Below, piece after piece: positions 48,231 to 59,517 of a DNA stretch of 64,000 nucleotides (positions are counted from its first letter, which is position 1; each line of letters opens with the position of its first letter). This stretch comes from Paramecium pentaurelia (Eukaryota; Ciliophora; Oligohymenophorea; Peniculida; Parameciidae). Below the pieces are notes generated by a model. That model made no database searches, was not told the origin of the DNA, and was given only the letters and a program-made list of their open reading frames with translations. The stretch is from positions 207,734-271,733 of the forward strand of contig CAJJDO010000142.1 of assembly GCA_905183005.1 (NCBI GenBank), read 5' to 3'. The position numbers were made by a program, and so were the translations under genes.

Positions 48231-49871
48231 ATGGAAGAAGTTGCTGTAGTGCATAAAGTATATTAAAGTGAGATGCATTATTAAAAAGAGTTAAATAGAT
48301 TAGAATAATATTAATAAATTAGTTAGATGCCAGGTTTGATTCGCTTATTAGATATTCAAAAAGAGGAAGAGTCAACTTTGTGTAGTAATTTATTTAAAAT
48401 TGATGCTATCTTTGAATTTGGAAGTTAACTACCATCTAATTTGCCTTGGTATTAGTTTTTATAATAAATCATTCATACTTTAATTGAATTGCAGAATCGT
48501 GATAAATATCATGGAGATTTGAGACCTTAATCTTTTATGTATACAAATTAAGTGAAGTTACTTTTACCAAATGTTGATTAATATAATCGATTTTTGAGTG
48601 GTTTTGAAGAATACTGTTACTTATCGCCTGAATTATTCTTTCAGTTGGGAAGAAAGGTATTCAAACCAGAATATAATAAAGAGAAGAGTGAAGTTTTCAC
48701 AATTGGATTAGTATGTTTGGAACTTATATTATAAGAATAAATTTAATAGATTTATGATTTCTAAGAATATTAAATAAATTAAGGTATTTTAATAATCTAA
48801 ATATAATTAGAAGTACTAAATGAAATGATATCTAGAGCTAATAATAAATTAGTTACTCGAATGTTATCAATTAAACCAGAAGATAGACCAACTTATTTAT
48901 AGATATATGAGGAGAGTATAGTAGAATTGATGTAATAATCAACTAATAGCAATAATAAAATCATTATTCCAAGTAATCCAAATGATATATTGAATGAACA
49001 TGCAATTGAGATTTAATCAAGAGTTATAGTAAGAGAACAACAATCATAGGCATAATCATTTATAATGCAATCAAACTAATAACATCCATTATTATGTTAA
49101 TAATCTCAATAATTTACACTATAATCATGTAATTTCAAAGATTCTAATCCTACTTTAACATCTATGTAATAACATCCAATGTTTTTTTAATAAGAAAATT
49201 AATTATAAAAATAATAGTTAAAATCTAATTAAGAAAATGAAGAACCTTAATCAATGAAGAAAGTACATCCTTTTTTATCTCAAAAAAATTCATAACCTAC
49301 TGTCAAATTATAAAATAATAATAGATCTATGAATTAAACACCATCATAATAAATACAAATTCAATAAAAACCATAAATACCTATTAATTTATAGACATTC
49401 CAATCTAGTCAAAGTAGTTAATAATAAGCTTTTTATTCAACATAAGTTCCATAATAGGCTAATTCACTTTAATATTTAACTATTTCACAATCTCCAAATC
49501 ATAGATACTCATAAAAATCTTAATAATCTTCAGTTTCTAAACATCAATCTATTTAACCAACTGAATATGCTTTTCTTCATGAATAAGTTCATGTTCCATA
49601 TAACCCTGGATCTGATTTCCTGGATTCATCAAGATAAAAAGAATAAATAGAGTTTGTTTCACCATCTAGAAGTAGTTAAAGACCATCATCTAAATTAAAA
49701 GATATTTCTAATAAAAAAACAAAAACTATGTAAAATACTACTACTACTACATTAAATAATAATAATAAATAAATAGTAAATAAAAAACCATAATTATTGA
49801 AGAGTTAAAGACCTTAAACCTAAATGAGATCTAAATCACCTAATGTTAAGAAAGTACCATTAAAGAAATGA
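48231..49871 (+). CDS. Pseudokinase-like protein with Gln/Asn-rich tail
   Basis: An intronless 546-aa protein. Residues about 25-230 resemble the C-lobe of a protein kinase: a catalytic-loop position written Y-H-G-D-L-R-P-Q-S (about 94), a following K-L-L-L-P-N-V-D in place of DFG, Y-C-Y-L-S-P-E-L (the APE region), F-T-I-G-L-V-C-L-E-L (subdomain IX) and M-L-S-I-K-P-E-D-R-P-T-Y (subdomain XI Arg). The glycine loop and VAIK lysine are not seen and DFG is lost, so it is probably inactive. The remaining 300 residues are very rich in Gln, Ser, Asn and Pro, a low-complexity tail that could mediate assembly. Substrates or partners unknown. Confidence 0.8.
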
Positions 49872-49922
49872 ATAATGTGATTTAATTAACTAAAAATTTA
49901 AATATAATATTAAGATATAATT

Positions 49923-50393
49923 ATGAACGTAGGTACAAATGTTAGTGATGATTGTGTTACAGAATTCAATAATCTGAAATTAGGCAAACAATACAGATAT
50001 GTTATTTATAAGTTAGATAAGGATAATAATGAAGTAAAATTTATTATATATTCTTAAGATTGTAGTTGATCACAAAGGAGCAAGAGATAGTACTTATGCT
50101 GAATTTGTTAGTCATCTTTAAAATGAAGTAAAATTTATTCTTTAAAATAAAAGTCACGATATGCTGTTTATGATTATCATGCTTAAACAGATGATGTTCC
50201 ACCTAGATAAGTAGAGAAATTGGTTTTCATTTTCTGGTCACCAGATACAAATTAACCAGTTAAATAAAAGATGGCTTATGCTGCAGGTAAGGAAGCTTTA
50301 AAGAAGAAATTGAATGGACTTTCTAAAGAAATTTAAGCTAATGAACCTTCTGAAGTAGAAGAAACTGAAATCAAAAAGATTGTGTTAAACTGA
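49923..50393 (+). CDS. ADF/cofilin actin-depolymerising factor
   Basis: A 139-aa protein of family-typical length. Cofilins sever and depolymerise actin filaments. Visible features: the N-terminal V-S-D-D-C-V-T-E-F-N-N-L-K-L-G, the Y-V-I-Y-K-L-D strand, R-Y-A-V-Y-D-Y, L-V-F-I-F-W-S-P-D-T, the actin-binding long helix K-Q-K-M-A-Y-A-A-G-K-E-A-L-K-K-K-L-N-G, and E-I-Q-A-N-E. The regulatory Ser near the N-terminus is at the expected distance. Two introns, 50034-50058 (25 nt, ending AAG) and 50128-50153 (26 nt, ending AAG), both follow AATGAA and share their first 12 bases. Confidence 0.93.
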
Positions 50394-50594
50394 TAAACCT
50401 GAGTGATGAATATTCTAATATCAAAATATAGAATATCATACAATTTCATTATAATATTTAATAGTAATGTTTTCTAATCTATAAATATTGTATTTATAAA
50501 TAAGATTATAAAATTAAAGAAGAGTTGTTATTTTATAAAATATATATATATTTGATGAAATAATTAAAAAATAAGGTAGTGAATTAATAAAAAA

Positions 50595-51266
50595 TCACAG
50601 AGTTTTAAATTGTTTTGTTCTTTTGAATGAGAATTCAAGAAAGTATTATTTAATTTTTGGTAAATGATTGTGTATGTAGCTAAAATATTCTGTTTTGTTT
50701 AATTGCATAAATTAATCAAATGTGTATCTCCTGTTACTTCTTATAAAGGGAGGTTATCTTTCAACTTTCATTACATCTCTTAATAGAATGTGTACTTATG
50801 TAAGTTTCTTTTATGACATAGTAGAAGTGGAAGTGAGAAATAGTTAAGGAGACTTACTCTTTTTCTCACTCATGATTCTAGGTCTTCTAGTTTAAGTGAG
50901 TAATTAGAATCCATCTCTACATTCTTTATTTAACAATTTTCGTTTATCAGCAATCATTTATCGATATTTTCCTAATTAAAATTTAAGATTCGTCCTCTAT
51001 TCTTCTAATTCTTTCATTTTCTCATAGAGTTGATGATTTTATTATTATAATTTTTGTAATTCAATTTCAGCTTATGATACCTCTCCTGAAGTTACAAGTG
51101 AAGGTTATTTATTATTATTGCGATTTCGATATTTTTTAGTTTACATTTTGTTTAAATCTTTAATATCATCAATTCTCACTATTTCAGCAACTCTGTCTTG
51201 TATTTTATTGGCAGAATCATCAATATAAATTTTGATTCCTTTAATATAATCCATATAGTCATTCAT
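50595..51266 (-). CDS. Coiled-coil protein of unknown function
   Basis: An intronless 223-aa protein. The N-terminal 60 residues form a short helix (MDYIKGIKIYIDDSANKIQD), followed by a basic stretch and a strong coiled coil (AEIELQKLQQQNHQLYEKMK, ELEEQRTNLKFQLGKYRQMI), then a basic C-terminus with aromatic patches. Its ATG is only 35 bp from the ATG of the RBR ligase on the other strand. No family is recognised. The C-terminal 80 residues are less certain. Confidence 0.62.
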
Positions 51267-51301
51267 TAAGATTATTTTATAATAATTATTATTTAAAATA
51301 T
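51267..51301. promoter_or_regulatory. 35-bp divergent intergenic region
   Basis: Only 35 bp of A+T-rich sequence lie between the start codons of the coiled-coil gene (minus) and the RBR ligase (plus). As at 30538-30558, both promoters must be compact or lie within coding sequence. Confidence 0.55.
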
Positions 51302-52849
51302 ATGGGAGATTTGGAAGATGAAGATTACTATTAGTAAAATGAATTTATAGATTAAGAAGATTTTGATCCATTAATTCTTTAACAATAAAACTCTATTTAA
51401 GGGTATATTAATGTTTAAATAAGATAAATAGTGAAGAGATTTTGGAAATTAAAGATGTTATGAAAGTGATTAATAAAGAAGTATAAGAGCTTTCAGAGAT
51501 TTTATATTTCAATGAAGACAATACATTAGAAGTAATAAATTTAAAATACTGAAGTTGCTTATGTAATACAATTGGAATAAAGAAGATATCATTTAATAAT
51601 ATTACTCTAATTCAGAAAAATTGTTGGCTGAATTCAAAATTAAAGGAATTATTAATAATCATGAAAACATCAAATATAATGAACTTATAGATAGTTGTTC
51701 AGTATGTTTATGCTAAGAATAATTAATTAAATTAGGATGTTTACATAGATTTTGTGAATCTTGTATAAAATAGACTATAACGTAAAGAGTATAAAAAGAT
51801 AAATTCTTAGTTGTGAGATGTTTATGGAATGGTTGTAATTACAAATTGCCTTTCTCAATGATTAGAAGATTTTCAAATCCAATTGAATTTGAAGATCTTC
51901 TATGTAAAAAATTTGTTGAATGTTCAAGATATATGGCATATTGTCCTGCAGTTAATTGTAATAAGATTTTAAAACCTAAATTCACATCAGTTAAAGAAGT
52001 GACTTGTATCTGTTAAAAGAAGTTCTGTTTCTATTGTAAAGAAGAATTACATCCTCCATGTCCTTGTGATTTAGTCAAAAAATGGTTTTAAGAAATGAAA
52101 AAGGATGAAGCAAATATAAAATGGATTATAGTTAATACAAAATAATGTCCATTTTGTAAAAAACAAGTTGAAAGATCATTTGGTTGTAATTTCATGATGT
52201 GTAAACCTCCAGGTGGATGTGGAAAAGCTTTTTGTTATGTTTGTTCTTAACCTTGGGAACCTGATCATAAAGATCATTTTAAATGCAATAAATATGTGCC
52301 ACCTAATAAGATTATTGAAAAAGAAAAAGAATTATTACAAAGATATAATTTTTATTATGAAAGATTTTAAAGTTCATAAGCTGCTAAAGAAAAAGCAGAA
52401 TAGAGTTTAAAAAAGATATAGGATGAATACATAGATGAATTATTTATTTATTATGACTTTAATAAGTATGATACTCAATTCTTAGAAGAAGTTGTTAAAG
52501 AATTAATTCAATCTAGAATTGTATTAAAATGGTATATATAAATATATATATATATATAAGGTCTTATTGTATTGCTTACTATATTTCTAAAATTAATTAA
52601 AAGTCAGCCAAATTATTTGATCATTATCAGGAACTCTTTGAATATGCTTGTGAATCTTTGGCTATATCTTTGATCAAATTATTTGATTAAATAGAAATAT
52701 TAAATGTACAACAATAGGATATATCTATTAACGATTAAAAAAGATAGTTTATCAAAAATAAAGAGACTATACAAAATACTTCCTAAAAATGTTAAAGAAT
52801 GAGATAAAATCTAGAATCAGCTATTTATTAAGGAGATATTAATATGTGA
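51302..52849 (+). CDS. Ariadne-type RBR E3 ubiquitin ligase
   Basis: RBR ligases pass ubiquitin from E2 to a Cys in RING2 and then to the substrate. The 488-aa protein has an acidic N-terminus, RING1 (C-S-V-C-L...C-L-H-R-F-C-E-S-C), an IBR (C-P-A-V-N-C...C-I-C-Q-K-K-F-C-F-Y-C...H-P-P-C), and RING2 (C-P-F-C-K-K-Q-V-E-R-S-F-G-C-N-F-M-M-C...C-G-K-A-F-C-Y-V-C) with the candidate catalytic Cys in G-C-N-F. S-Q-P-W-E-P-D-H follows, as in Ariadne proteins, and the C-terminal helical domain matches the Ariadne domain. Introns: 51403-51431 (29 nt), 51532-51554 (23, ending AAG) and 52532-52560 (29, AT repeat, ending AAG). Tail-to-tail with Lon. Confidence 0.93.
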
Positions 52850-52892
52850 TTAATTCTTTATTCAAAATAAGATATTTAATTATATATATATT

Positions 52893-55048
52893 TCATAAAT
52901 TAGGGTAGTGTTAGTAAGTAAATCCATCTTCAAATGCCAATTAAAAAACTTCTTCAATATGATCAATTAATCTAATTTTCTTTTTAATTGAAGATTCTAA
53001 GTTCTATATTTCATTCACATTCTAAGATGGAATAATTATGCTTTTAAATTAATATTATATTTATACCTCTCAATTCCAGATTCAGCTGCCTATATAATAC
53101 TATCTCTCAAATTGTCTTATCTAAATATAAAACCTTTTAAACTTAACTCTCCAGCAAATGCAACACTTGATTTCACTTTCTTATTCATAAATAATGAAAC
53201 CATTGCAATAACTAGACAAACACCTAAACAATTCTAGTTTGCTATATAAATATCCCAATTCTTAAATTAAATATTTTTAAAACAATTCCTCAAATAAGAT
53301 AAAGCAGTTATTCCTTATTCAACAATATATTGATCCTTAGATTATTAAAATAAACTGCCTTCTCCCTTTATTTTTATGACTTCCAAAATATTCACTCCAT
53401 CATTCAACCCTTTACACATTCCAATACTCTATAATTTTATATTCTTGTAACCAATTGTGGATTCCCCCAAACATTAATTAATAAATCCCTTATTAATATT
53501 ATAAAATCCCTTTTTCTTTCCTCTAACTTATTATAATGCAATCTTTCTAAAAATAGAATTTATTTGTCTCTCTAACTATCTAACTCCACTCTCATTAGTA
53601 TAATTTGTGATTAAATATCTAACTACATCTTTACTGAAATCTATTTTTCCATCAATTCCATTTAATTCCTATTATTTTGGAATTAAATGTTATATAGCAA
53701 TATTCTCTTTCTCATCAATTGTGTAAGATGGAATTTCTATCATTTCTAATCTGTCTCTTAATGCTGGTTATATAGATTCTATATAATTGGCTGTTGAAAT
53801 GAATAGAACTTAACTCAAATTGAATTCCTCATTTACATAATTATCCATAAATGTTTTATTTTATTCTGGATCCAAGACCTCTAACAAAGCTGAACCTACA
53901 GTATGTTGATTAATCTTATCTATCTCATCAAGTAAGATAACTGGATTAACGCATTTTGCTTTCTTTATTGCTTCCATAATCATGCCTGCCTATGCTCCTA
54001 CATATGTCTTTCTATGACCTCTTATTTGAGCTTCATCTGATACTCCACCTAACGATATCTTTTGAAAAGGTCTCCCCAAAGATTCAGCTATACTCTAAGC
54101 TATTGATGTCTTTCCAACTCCAGGATGACCATGTAAACAAAGTATAGATCCAGTAGATTTTGTTAAAAATTTAATTGCTAAATATTATAGAATACGCTAT
54201 TTAGCCATATCTAAACCATAATGTCTTTTATCTAGATATTCTTTGCATTAAGATATGGTAACAGTTTCTGGATGTATAATTCCCCATGGTAATGACTAAA
54301 CATATTACTTTTAATAATCCAATTCTTATTCTTGGATTTATGGAACAATTTATTCAGTTTAATTAATTAAGTTATCTCCATTGTTTTGCATTTCAGACAT
54401 AAGTTCTTGCTTAAGTTTTTATTCTAATTCATTGCTTGTTGAATATTATGTCATTTTATGATTCAAATATTAAATCATAGTTGATATTCTTTCAATGTTA
54501 CCATTCATTTATAACAATCTAAGTTTTTGATTGAATGGAATTTGTATTCTGTTTGCCACTTGATAATATAATTTTATTATGTTATCTTCTTCATCTATCT
54601 TTTGTTTCAAAAGAGCATTTGGTAAAAGTGAAAAGTTTTCCATATACATCTAAATATTAAATTTACAATTTACTTTTACTGCATCCTTAAATGTACTCAA
54701 AATTTCAGTATCGGTTTCTTAGATCTCATCATTCAATATTTCAACGTTTGCTATTAAGAATGGTGAAAGTTAGCAAAACGAATTTATTCTAAATCTAGCA
54801 AATGCAAAGGCTTTGCAATAATTAGATGACTCTTCTTATTTTGTTACTACATGCACAAGTGTCCCATATTAACTATATTAGGATATAGTTTGAATATTTG
54901 GCTGATTGTCATCAATTTATGAAACCAATCCAATATATTGAGAATGTACTAATTGAATTTAGCAATCCACATCATAGAGTTACAAACTAGAGTATGGAAA
55001 TACTACTGTGTTTGATATTGGTTGTATGTACAAATTTAAATATTACAT
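52893..55048 (-). CDS. Lon-type AAA protease with altered catalytic residues
   Basis: A 709-aa Lon. It has the N-terminal substrate-binding domain (Q-P-I-S-N-T-V-V-F-P-Y-S-S-L start), a helical linker, an intact AAA module (Walker A G-H-P-G-V-G-K-T, Walker B V-I-L-L-D-E-I-D-K, I-R-G-H-R-K-T-Y-V-G and sensor F-I-S-T-A-N-Y) and a C-terminal protease domain. In the last, the serine of the P-S-A-G motif aligns with Cys607 (N-C-L-G) and the lysine of G-G-L-K aligns with Arg648 (D-N-L-R), with no gap between. The dyad is therefore not Ser-Lys. One 26-nt intron (53041-53066, ending AAG). No mitochondrial presequence is evident, so a peroxisomal or other location is possible. Confidence 0.9.
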
Positions 55049-55653
55049 AATAATAAATAATATGATATCAATTTAAAATTGTTTAATTTTTAAGACAACT
55101 ATTTAGAATTAACGCATCATTAATATATATTATGCATATAAGGTTTCAATCAGAATGACAAACTATTATTAATTAGGTGTTATTTTACATTAATAATATA
55201 AAAAATATAATATAAAATAAATAATATCTCATTAAATTATAATATAAATAATCTTAAAATCTTAAAAATATTAATGAAAGAATTCAATAATAATTAGATA
55301 TATAACTGAAACCGAATTATTGAATTTTAAGTATTCAAACAAAAATTTTTTTTTATTTTAAAAAACAATTAGAACATAATTATTTAATGTTTTTAAATTT
55401 ATACACTTGTAATTTAAGAATAATAAAGTAATAATTATGATAGTGAAAAGATTATCAAAATACTCTATTTGTAAGGATGGAAAATGTTGATTAAAGGTTA
55501 AGACATGGTTAATATTAGTTTTGGAACTATTTATTAAGAATATTCAGGAAAGAGAGGAATAATTAATTTGATTGGATATATCAAGAATTTATTATTAAAT
55601 TTTTAATTTTCTATAAGATTTTTCTACTTTTATCATAAAATTAAAATATTTTA
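55049..55653. other. Spacer between divergent genes
   Basis: About 600 bp of A+T-rich DNA between Lon and the CHAT-like gene. A plus-strand frame from 55505 (MVNISFGTIYQEYSGKRGII) looks somewhat protein-like but ends at a TGA just before the next gene's ATG, and no GT-AG intron joins them. Otherwise nothing was seen. Confidence 0.38.
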
Positions 55654-57862
55654 ATGAAAACTCCATTTTGTGTTCGACTTCAAATTTTAGGAATCTAGCA
55701 AAATGATGAGTTAGAATATTTTGAAAATCCAGAATTCTTTGAAGATAGTTAACATATTTTTCCTTTGAACATTTATGCACAGAGTTATGGAATATATGTG
55801 ATTAGATTAGATTATTATATTAAAAAGAATTTTATAAAAGAGGAAAAAATTGTGAAAGGGAAATTGATTTTTAGTAATTGAGTGCATAATAATTTAGCAT
55901 TTTACAATTACATTACATAATAATTTGTGGATATTTATGACTTATTATGTACAGATAATAATTTCATTAAACTTGATGGATAATTTTGGTTTAAAGATGA
56001 GAATTCAATATCTCCATTGATTATTAGATTAAAGCTTTAAATTTATTATCAAGAATATCTTAAATATTAAAACCTTTTGGAAAATATTGAATTAGAAAAA
56101 AACAACTTATAAGGCAATATAGAGAAAGCAAAAACTGAATTAAGAATTAATAATGAAAATTTCGTCAATTTTAAAATGAAAGTAAATCAACTTAAGCAAT
56201 TTTATTAAATACAACCTTAATATCCAGAGATTGATATTGCTATTTTATATAGTCATCCATTAGTAAATTAAAATGAGAAACGTGTTAGTCCAGTTTAATA
56301 TTATGATGATATATAGAATTTTAAATAAAGGATATCTGCTCTAAACAAAAAAGTTACATATCTTATAACATAAGCTACAAAAGAGAATTTGAGATAGGTT
56401 CTAAAATATAATCCAAAAATTATCCACATTATTGCTCATGGAGAAAATGATACAAATAAACTAAATCAATATTTATAATTTGAGAATAATTGTACAGATG
56501 ATTTTGTCTATAGAGAAGATTTATAATAAATCATGAAAGAATCTAAAAAATCATTATTATTTCTAGCTTGTTGTTATGCTGGAGAAATAGCTAAAAATAT
56601 TTAATAATATGCTACAACAATAGCAGTAGATAAAGAACTCAAAATGTTAGATGATGCAGGCATATATTATTTCTCATCTTTATATGAAAATTTGTTATCA
56701 AAGAAAACATTATAGACTAGTCATGAATAAGCTAAAAAAAATGTAGAAGAACAACTTGGAGATAAGAACTTTTAATGTTGTCATTGTCATTCTCATAGAG
56801 AGGCATGCAAAGAGATATTTGGAAAATATAATGATTTATGTTTTAAACATAAATCTTAGTGTAAATGTGAAGAATCTGATAAAATAAATGATAAATTATC
56901 ACATCTATGGGGTCCAAATTATAAATGTTAAGATATTTGTGAAGTTATTTTAAATTAAGTATAAGAATAAAAGAATAAAGAATTTGTTAATATTAAATTA
57001 GATGAATTTGCTTAAGATGGAATTCTAAGAGTTTGCTGTTGTGAATTGGCAGAAAAATTATAAGATGATGTTTCCACTTTCATTTAACATACAGAATCAG
57101 AGAAATTTCAAATATTTTCATAAAATTCTACTTAATCATAAATATTTAATAATGTTGAAAAAGGTAATCTAGTTGAAATTAATTAACTATCTTGGGAAGA
57201 ATAATATTTAATTGCTTGGAAAAAAGATGCAAAAGTTATATATAACAAATTAACTGAGACTTTTTATTCCAAAAAAAGATAAATCCTTAAAATATGTGCA
57301 GGAACATCAAAAGGAGAAAGATTTGTTATAAAATTTGCTCATCAAGTTTCTAAGTATTTTAAAGTAATTTATATTAATGAAAAATTAGTTTAGGAAATTA
57401 AAATTTTACAAAAGGAATGAAATTGAAGATATTTAAATAATTGAAATTCCATTAGATAAAATTGAATAACTATTATTAAAAAAATATGAAACAAGAATAA
57501 GTTACATATTTATTATATGTCAATTATAAAAAGATCTTTTTATTAAAAGTATAGAATAATTGTTATAATTGAATCAAAAAGGAACTATCATTCTTATTTC
57601 ATATCAAGAATTATTTGAATTAGATTTGGATTCTAACTTTTATAAAATATAACTTAAAGATTGGGTTAATAATAGTGATAAAAAAGAAAAATGTGATTAT
57701 TATAAAATTCTTAATGAATATGGTGATGAATTGACTTAGAAAATTATTGAAACTGTTGGAGAAGATAAAATAAAAAAACTAAAATTTGATCAATTATTAG
57801 ATTAAATTGAAATTATCCTTAAAAATTAATAAGAATAAATTAATTAATTTGTTTAAAATTGA
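55654..57862 (+). CDS. CHAT/caspase-like (clan CD) peptidase domain protein
   Basis: A 719-aa protein of multidomain type. After a beta-rich N-terminal region (about 1-115, perhaps C2-like) and a coiled coil (about 125-185), residues about 195-340 fit the CHAT/caspase fold: strand I-D-I-A-I-L-Y-S-H-P-L, then I-I-H-I-I-A-H-G with His254 and L-L-F-L-A-C-C-Y-A-G with Cys298/299, the expected His-Cys pair. A Cys/His-rich segment follows (C-C-H-C-H-S-H...C-F-K-H-K-S-Q-C-K-C). The C-terminal third looks like a degenerate STAND/P-loop ATPase (I-C-A-G-T-S-K-G-E-R-F, then F-I-I-C-Q-L and I-I-L-I-S-Y-Q-E strands) but without a good G-K-S/T. Introns: 55874-55897 (24 nt, containing an in-frame TGA) and 57364-57388 (25). 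Confidence 0.7.
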
Positions 57863-58270
57863 TTTCAACATTAAGATTTAATAAATAGAACATATATAAA
57901 TTTAAAACATAACAAACACATATTTATCAATTAGATTTATTAAATATAATTCTGAATCCTTTAAATAATTTTAAAACTCTCCTTCTTCTACTTAAAGAAT
58001 TTCACATACAAAGGAATTTTTTAAATCTTTCTTTCTTATTCTCTAATTATTTATTTGAAAGATAATTTCTAATCAAACTTAGATTTTATACTAAAATGAT
58101 GTGAGTAAACTTTCCTTTTTTATCTTACTCATAGGAATTTTTGAATTGTATCTGTGTATATTTATTTATTATATATATATATAAAAAGAACTTAAGATTA
58201 AAGTAAAAATATATTTCTTCAATAAGATAATATTATTAATTTATAATTAAAATAATAATTAAAAATTCAG
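57863..58270. other. Intergenic spacer
   Basis: About 410 bp of A+T-rich DNA between two plus-strand genes. No convincing frame, RNA gene or repeat beyond short AT runs near 58170. Confidence 0.4.
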
Positions 58271-59382
58271 ATGAAAAGTAATTGTCTAATTAAATATGAT
58301 TAGATTATCCAGATATATTTATGAATTAAACAAAAGGAGTATCAGAAGAAGATAAAATAATTGAATAATTAAATTAAATTCAAGATCAAATATTTACTTA
58401 AATCTCTAATGATGTGAATAATAAACTAATTAAGGAATTATAAAAAACTTCCAATTAAGCATCAACTACCTAATAACCTGAATTTTTAAAAGTGACTCCA
58501 AATGTTGATAGTGATTACATGCATTCTCATATTAATTTTGCTAAGTCCATCTAATCTAACTAACCTATGGATAGATAATAATTTGAATAATTTGAGAATA
58601 AAGAAATAGTTAACTTTCCAATTTATCAATAAAATTATTTAGATGTCAATGCTAATACTAAATTTTATTACCCTAAGACTTAATATAAAGGTTTAATTGA
58701 AACTCCTAAATAATATGTAGATTAAACTAATATTCAAAACTATCTAATAAATCAAACTAATATTTATGATTTCAACTAGCCTGATATTAAAGTATCTCAT
58801 TTATTCATCCAAGCAAATATTTCCTAGAAAATTAGTCGATAATATGATACCTACACATCCTGAACCAAATTATTTAACTAATCAGGAGTAATAATTTAAT
58901 TTTTCTTCCTAAATTAATTAAATGGGTGGATTAATGAACGCCATAGGACGTATTCAAAACCCATGATTAATTTAGCTATGAATTAGACCTTAAAATAAAA
59001 TGAATAGAGATTATTTGCAAATACACCTGAGCATTCCTTGTTAAAAGGAGCTCATTAAGAAAAAATAAATCATTCTCCTCCACCTATTATCACTGTACCT
59101 GCTCCTCCACCACCAGATCCTTTTCTGACTAATCCTTAATATAGACTTTATGGGGTTAAATAAGAAGTACCTCAATTTAATGTTTAAAGTTATATTCCAG
59201 AAAAAACTTAGACATTATCTAGTAATTTGCAAGGAATTTAGCACATAGACTAAGTTCCTTCTTAGTAATAAGGATATCAAGAAAGTAGAGTTCAATAAAA
59301 AGTGCAAGAAGATTTAACACTTAACTTTTTAGATAGAGCAAGGTAAGAGAGAAAAAGAAGAGAAGAAAAATTGATATAATGA
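58271..59382 (+). CDS. Gln/Asn/Pro-rich protein of unknown function
   Basis: A 345-aa protein obtained with three introns: 58278-58303 (26 nt, after only seven coding bases), 58793-58814 (22, ending AAG) and 58950-58975 (26). All three are needed and give an exact frame. Low-complexity Gln/Asn stretches are interspersed with short motifs: an N-terminal helix VSEEDKIIEQLNQIQDQIF, a Y-x-x-N/T-rich middle, a proline block S-P-P-P-I-I-T-V-P-A-P-P-P-P, and a final basic helix ARQERKRREEKLIQ. No family is recognised. The basic end and proline block suggest a scaffold or microtubule-associated role, which is an inference only. Confidence 0.66.
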
Positions 59383-59517
59383 ATCATCATCTAAACACTT
59401 ATATTAATATTTAATTATATAATAAGACATTAATAAATTTAAATATTAATTTATAATTATTAGATAGTCTTAATCTAATAATAAAATTAATATTTGTGTA
59501 TACAATTTAATTGATAA

